Origin: SIG455 sp045646385
GTDB lineage: Bacteria; Bacillota; Clostridia; UMGS1810
Length of the DNA: 7,418 nucleotides
Direction of reading: 5' to 3'
NCBI GenBank assembly: GCA_045646385.1
Contig: JAZRKQ010000003.1
Coordinates: forward strand, 1 to 7,418
Program-made: the position numbers and the translations under genes
In this document: positions 6,042 to 7,418 of the stretch, piece after piece
Layout: each line of letters opens with the position of its first letter
Position numbering within the stretch: position 1 is the first letter of the stretch
The notes under the pieces: generated by a model
Seen by the model: only the letters and a program-made list of their open reading frames with translations
Databases searched by the model: none
What the model was told of the DNA's origin: nothing

Positions 6042-7235
6042 ATGTCAACAATTGCTAAAAAATTATTAGAAGAAGGCAATGGCGTTTTGCGTCTTGCTCC
6101 TACATGGGTACCGCGTGCTTTTTGCCGTCCCGGTAAAAGAATAAAATTACATCCCGATGATTACTATATTTTTGGTTTAGAGCGCGGCGGTGTAGATGAA
6201 CGTTGGTTTGCTTCTACTACTTGGGCAGAAAACGGTCCTAACACACCTGATGATGAAGGACTGTCATACGTTGTATCGGCAGATGGTAGCGAAAAGATAC
6301 TTCTTCGTGATGTAGTAGACGAATTAAAGGGCGAGGTTATTGGTGACGACCTTTGGAACAAATACCACAAGTGGCCTATGTTCTCAAAGTTTTTTGACAA
6401 TCAGGGACCGCTTCCGCACCATATTCACCACCGCGATGAGCACGCAAAACGCGTAGGTAGTGACGGCAAGCCCGAGATGTATTTCTTTCCATCACAGGTA
6501 AACAATCACGGCGGAGAATTTCCGTTTACATTCTTCGGTCTTAACCCCGAAACCACAAAAGAACAAATGAAAAAATGCCTTGAGGATTTCCACAAGGGCG
6601 ATAATAAGCTGCTCGATTTGTCGCGTGCATATAAAATTGCACTTGATACGGGTTGGGATGTTCCTCCCGGTGTATTGCACGCACCTGCAAGTCTTTGTAC
6701 TTATGAACCACAGTTTGCAAGCGACGTATACGCAATGTATCAGTCTGTTTTATATGGCGGCCACTGTGTATCTGAAGATTTGCTGTGGAAAAACTGCCCC
6801 GAAGAAGAAAAAGGTAACTATGACTACTTGATGGATGTTATAGATTGGGAAGCAAACACTGATCCCGAATTCAGTAAAAAGCGCTTTATGGCACCTAAAG
6901 TTATCTGGGAAAATGAACAAGGCGTTGAAGAGTGGATTTGCTACAAGTGTAAACTTGCGTCTGCAAAGCGTTTGACAGTAAATCCCGGACAGACAGTAGT
7001 TGTTAAAGATATGGCGGCTTATGGCCTTATTATGCTTCAGGGCACAGGAAAACTTAACGACTGGGCACTTGAAACACCAACACTTATCCGTTACGGTGAA
7101 CTTACAAATGATGAATATTTTGTAACCGAAAAAGCCGCAAAAGAAGGCGCTGTAATTACAAATACCTCTGTTACAGAGCCAATCGTTATGCTTAAGCATT
7201 TTGCAGAGAATCCGGAACTTATATTAGAGGATTGA
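6042..7235 (+). CDS. Type I phosphomannose-isomerase-like cupin, non-canonical
   Basis: Protein of 397 residues, close to type I mannose-6-phosphate isomerases in length and organisation. Visible parallels are ERWFAST (53-59, compare E-x-W in the family), PMFSKFFDN (112-120), LPHHIHHRDEHA (124-135) at the place of LSxQVHPDD, GKPEMYFF (142-149) at the place of GKTE, and VPPGVLHAPAS (207-217) at the place of the PAGTxHA motif. Predicted metal ligands are H127, H129, E145 and H213, so the usual glutamine ligand appears as histidine. The SD-x-TYRxYD-x-R segment reads SDVYAMYQ (227-234), apparently without the conserved arginines. Residues from about 295 form a second cupin barrel. The simplest role is isomerising a sugar released by the neighbouring enzymes; true mannose-6-phosphate isomerase activity would feed mannose 1-phosphate (after a mutase) into glycolysis, but the changed residues make another substrate plausible. 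The ATG follows AGAGGT (6028-6033) at eight bases. No gene symbol is given for that reason. Confidence 0.75.
   Translation: MSTIAKKLLEEGNGVLRLAPTWVPRAFCRPGKRIKLHPDDYYIFGLERGGVDERWFASTTWAENGPNTPDDEGLSYVVSADGSEKILLRDVVDELKGEVIGDDLWNKYHKWPMFSKFFDNQGPLPHHIHHRDEHAKRVGSDGKPEMYFFPSQVNNHGGEFPFTFFGLNPETTKEQMKKCLEDFHKGDNKLLDLSRAYKIALDTGWDVPPGVLHAPASLCTYEPQFASDVYAMYQSVLYGGHCVSEDLLWKNCPEEEKGNYDYLMDVIDWEANTDPEFSKKRFMAPKVIWENEQGVEEWICYKCKLASAKRLTVNPGQTVVVKDMAAYGLIMLQGTGKLNDWALETPTLIRYGELTNDEYFVTEKAAKEGAVITNTSVTEPIVMLKHFAENPELILED
7226..7230 (+). promoter_or_regulatory. Ribosome binding site within the last codons of the cupin gene
   Basis: AGAGG ends six bases before the ATG at 7237 and lies inside the final codons of the upstream gene, whose TGA stop is at 7233-7235. 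It supports the short, otherwise easily missed start of the truncated last gene. Confidence 0.7.
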
Positions 7236-7236
7236 T

Positions 7237-7418
7237 ATGGCATTTTTGTTTAATAAAGAATTATCAAAAATTGAAATACTAAAACGCGTTGGGGATATTT
7301 CTCAAATAGCAAGCGCTAATCCTTTTGAATATACTTCAGGTAAAGCAAAGGGAACATCAGCTATAGAGGTTAGAAACGGTAATTTAAGATTTGTTATTCT
7401 TACCGATAGGGGAATGGA
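7237..7418 (+). CDS. DUF4432 / aldose-epimerase-like protein (3' truncated)
   Basis: Only the first 60 codons are in the window and the frame stays open to the last base. The translated start reads MAFLFNKELSKIEILKRVGD, followed by SQIASANPFEYTSGKAKGTS, then AIEVRNGNLRFVILTDRGM. The S-Q-I-A opening, the G-x-A-x-G-x-x-AIEVR stretch and the LxxxVLxDRGM ending match the N-terminus of DUF4432 proteins, which have a galactose-mutarotase-like beta-sandwich and are often encoded in sugar-catabolic operons. Their biochemical role is mostly unproven; anomer or sugar-epimer interconversion is a reasonable inference. The ATG is one base after the upstream TGA, with AGAGG at 7226-7230, so it belongs to the same operon. 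The full family length is roughly 300-350 residues, so most of this gene lies beyond the window. Confidence 0.72.
   Translation, partial: MAFLFNKELSKIEILKRVGDISQIASANPFEYTSGKAKGTSAIEVRNGNLRFVILTDRGM

Noticed and set aside
6750..7199. Antisense 149-codon open frame
   Set aside because: A shadow of the cupin gene, rich in Cys/Phe and without a recognisable motif or credible ribosome binding site.

Overview
This 7.4 kb window is AT-rich (roughly 38-40 % GC by eye) and completely packed with genes, all on the + strand. Gene spacings run from 1 to 36 bases. AGAGG/AAGGAG-type ribosome binding sites stand 6-8 bases before the start codons. This style, together with the protein families, suggests a gut-type, low-GC Firmicute of class Clostridia, possibly uncultured. 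No ribosomal or other phylogenetic marker is present, so the assignment is an inference from style.

Layout: (1) 1-723, the 3' part of a sugar ABC-transporter permease, truncated by the window edge; (2) 725-1687, the partner MalG-type permease; (3) 1724-2941, a cytosolic (alpha/alpha)6 glycosidase related to GH63 / mannosylglycerate hydrolase; (4) 2954-4990, a large cytosolic TIM-barrel protein that looks like 'hypothetical glycosyl hydrolase 6' plus a beta-galactosidase-trimerisation-like domain; (5) 5013-6020, a GH130 mannoside phosphorylase; (6) 6042-7235, a two-part cupin resembling type I mannose-6-phosphate isomerase but with altered active-site positions; (7) 7237-7418, the beginning of a DUF4432 (aldose-epimerase-like) protein, truncated by the window edge. 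There is no gene-free stretch longer than 36 bases, no RNA gene, no mobile element and no clear terminator or promoter. The window therefore looks like the middle of one long operon.

Working model (inference): an oligosaccharide or glycoside is imported intact by the ABC transporter and taken apart in the cytosol, since none of the enzymes has a signal peptide. Two glycosidases trim it. The GH130 enzyme splits a beta-mannoside with phosphate to give mannose 1-phosphate. The isomerase-like cupin and the DUF4432 protein handle released sugars. The substrate-binding protein, a regulator and a phosphomannomutase would be expected outside the window. The most interesting points are the non-canonical isomerase-like cupin, the uncharacterised GHL6-type enzyme, the unusual enzyme combination, and a perfect 10-bp hairpin just inside the first enzyme gene.
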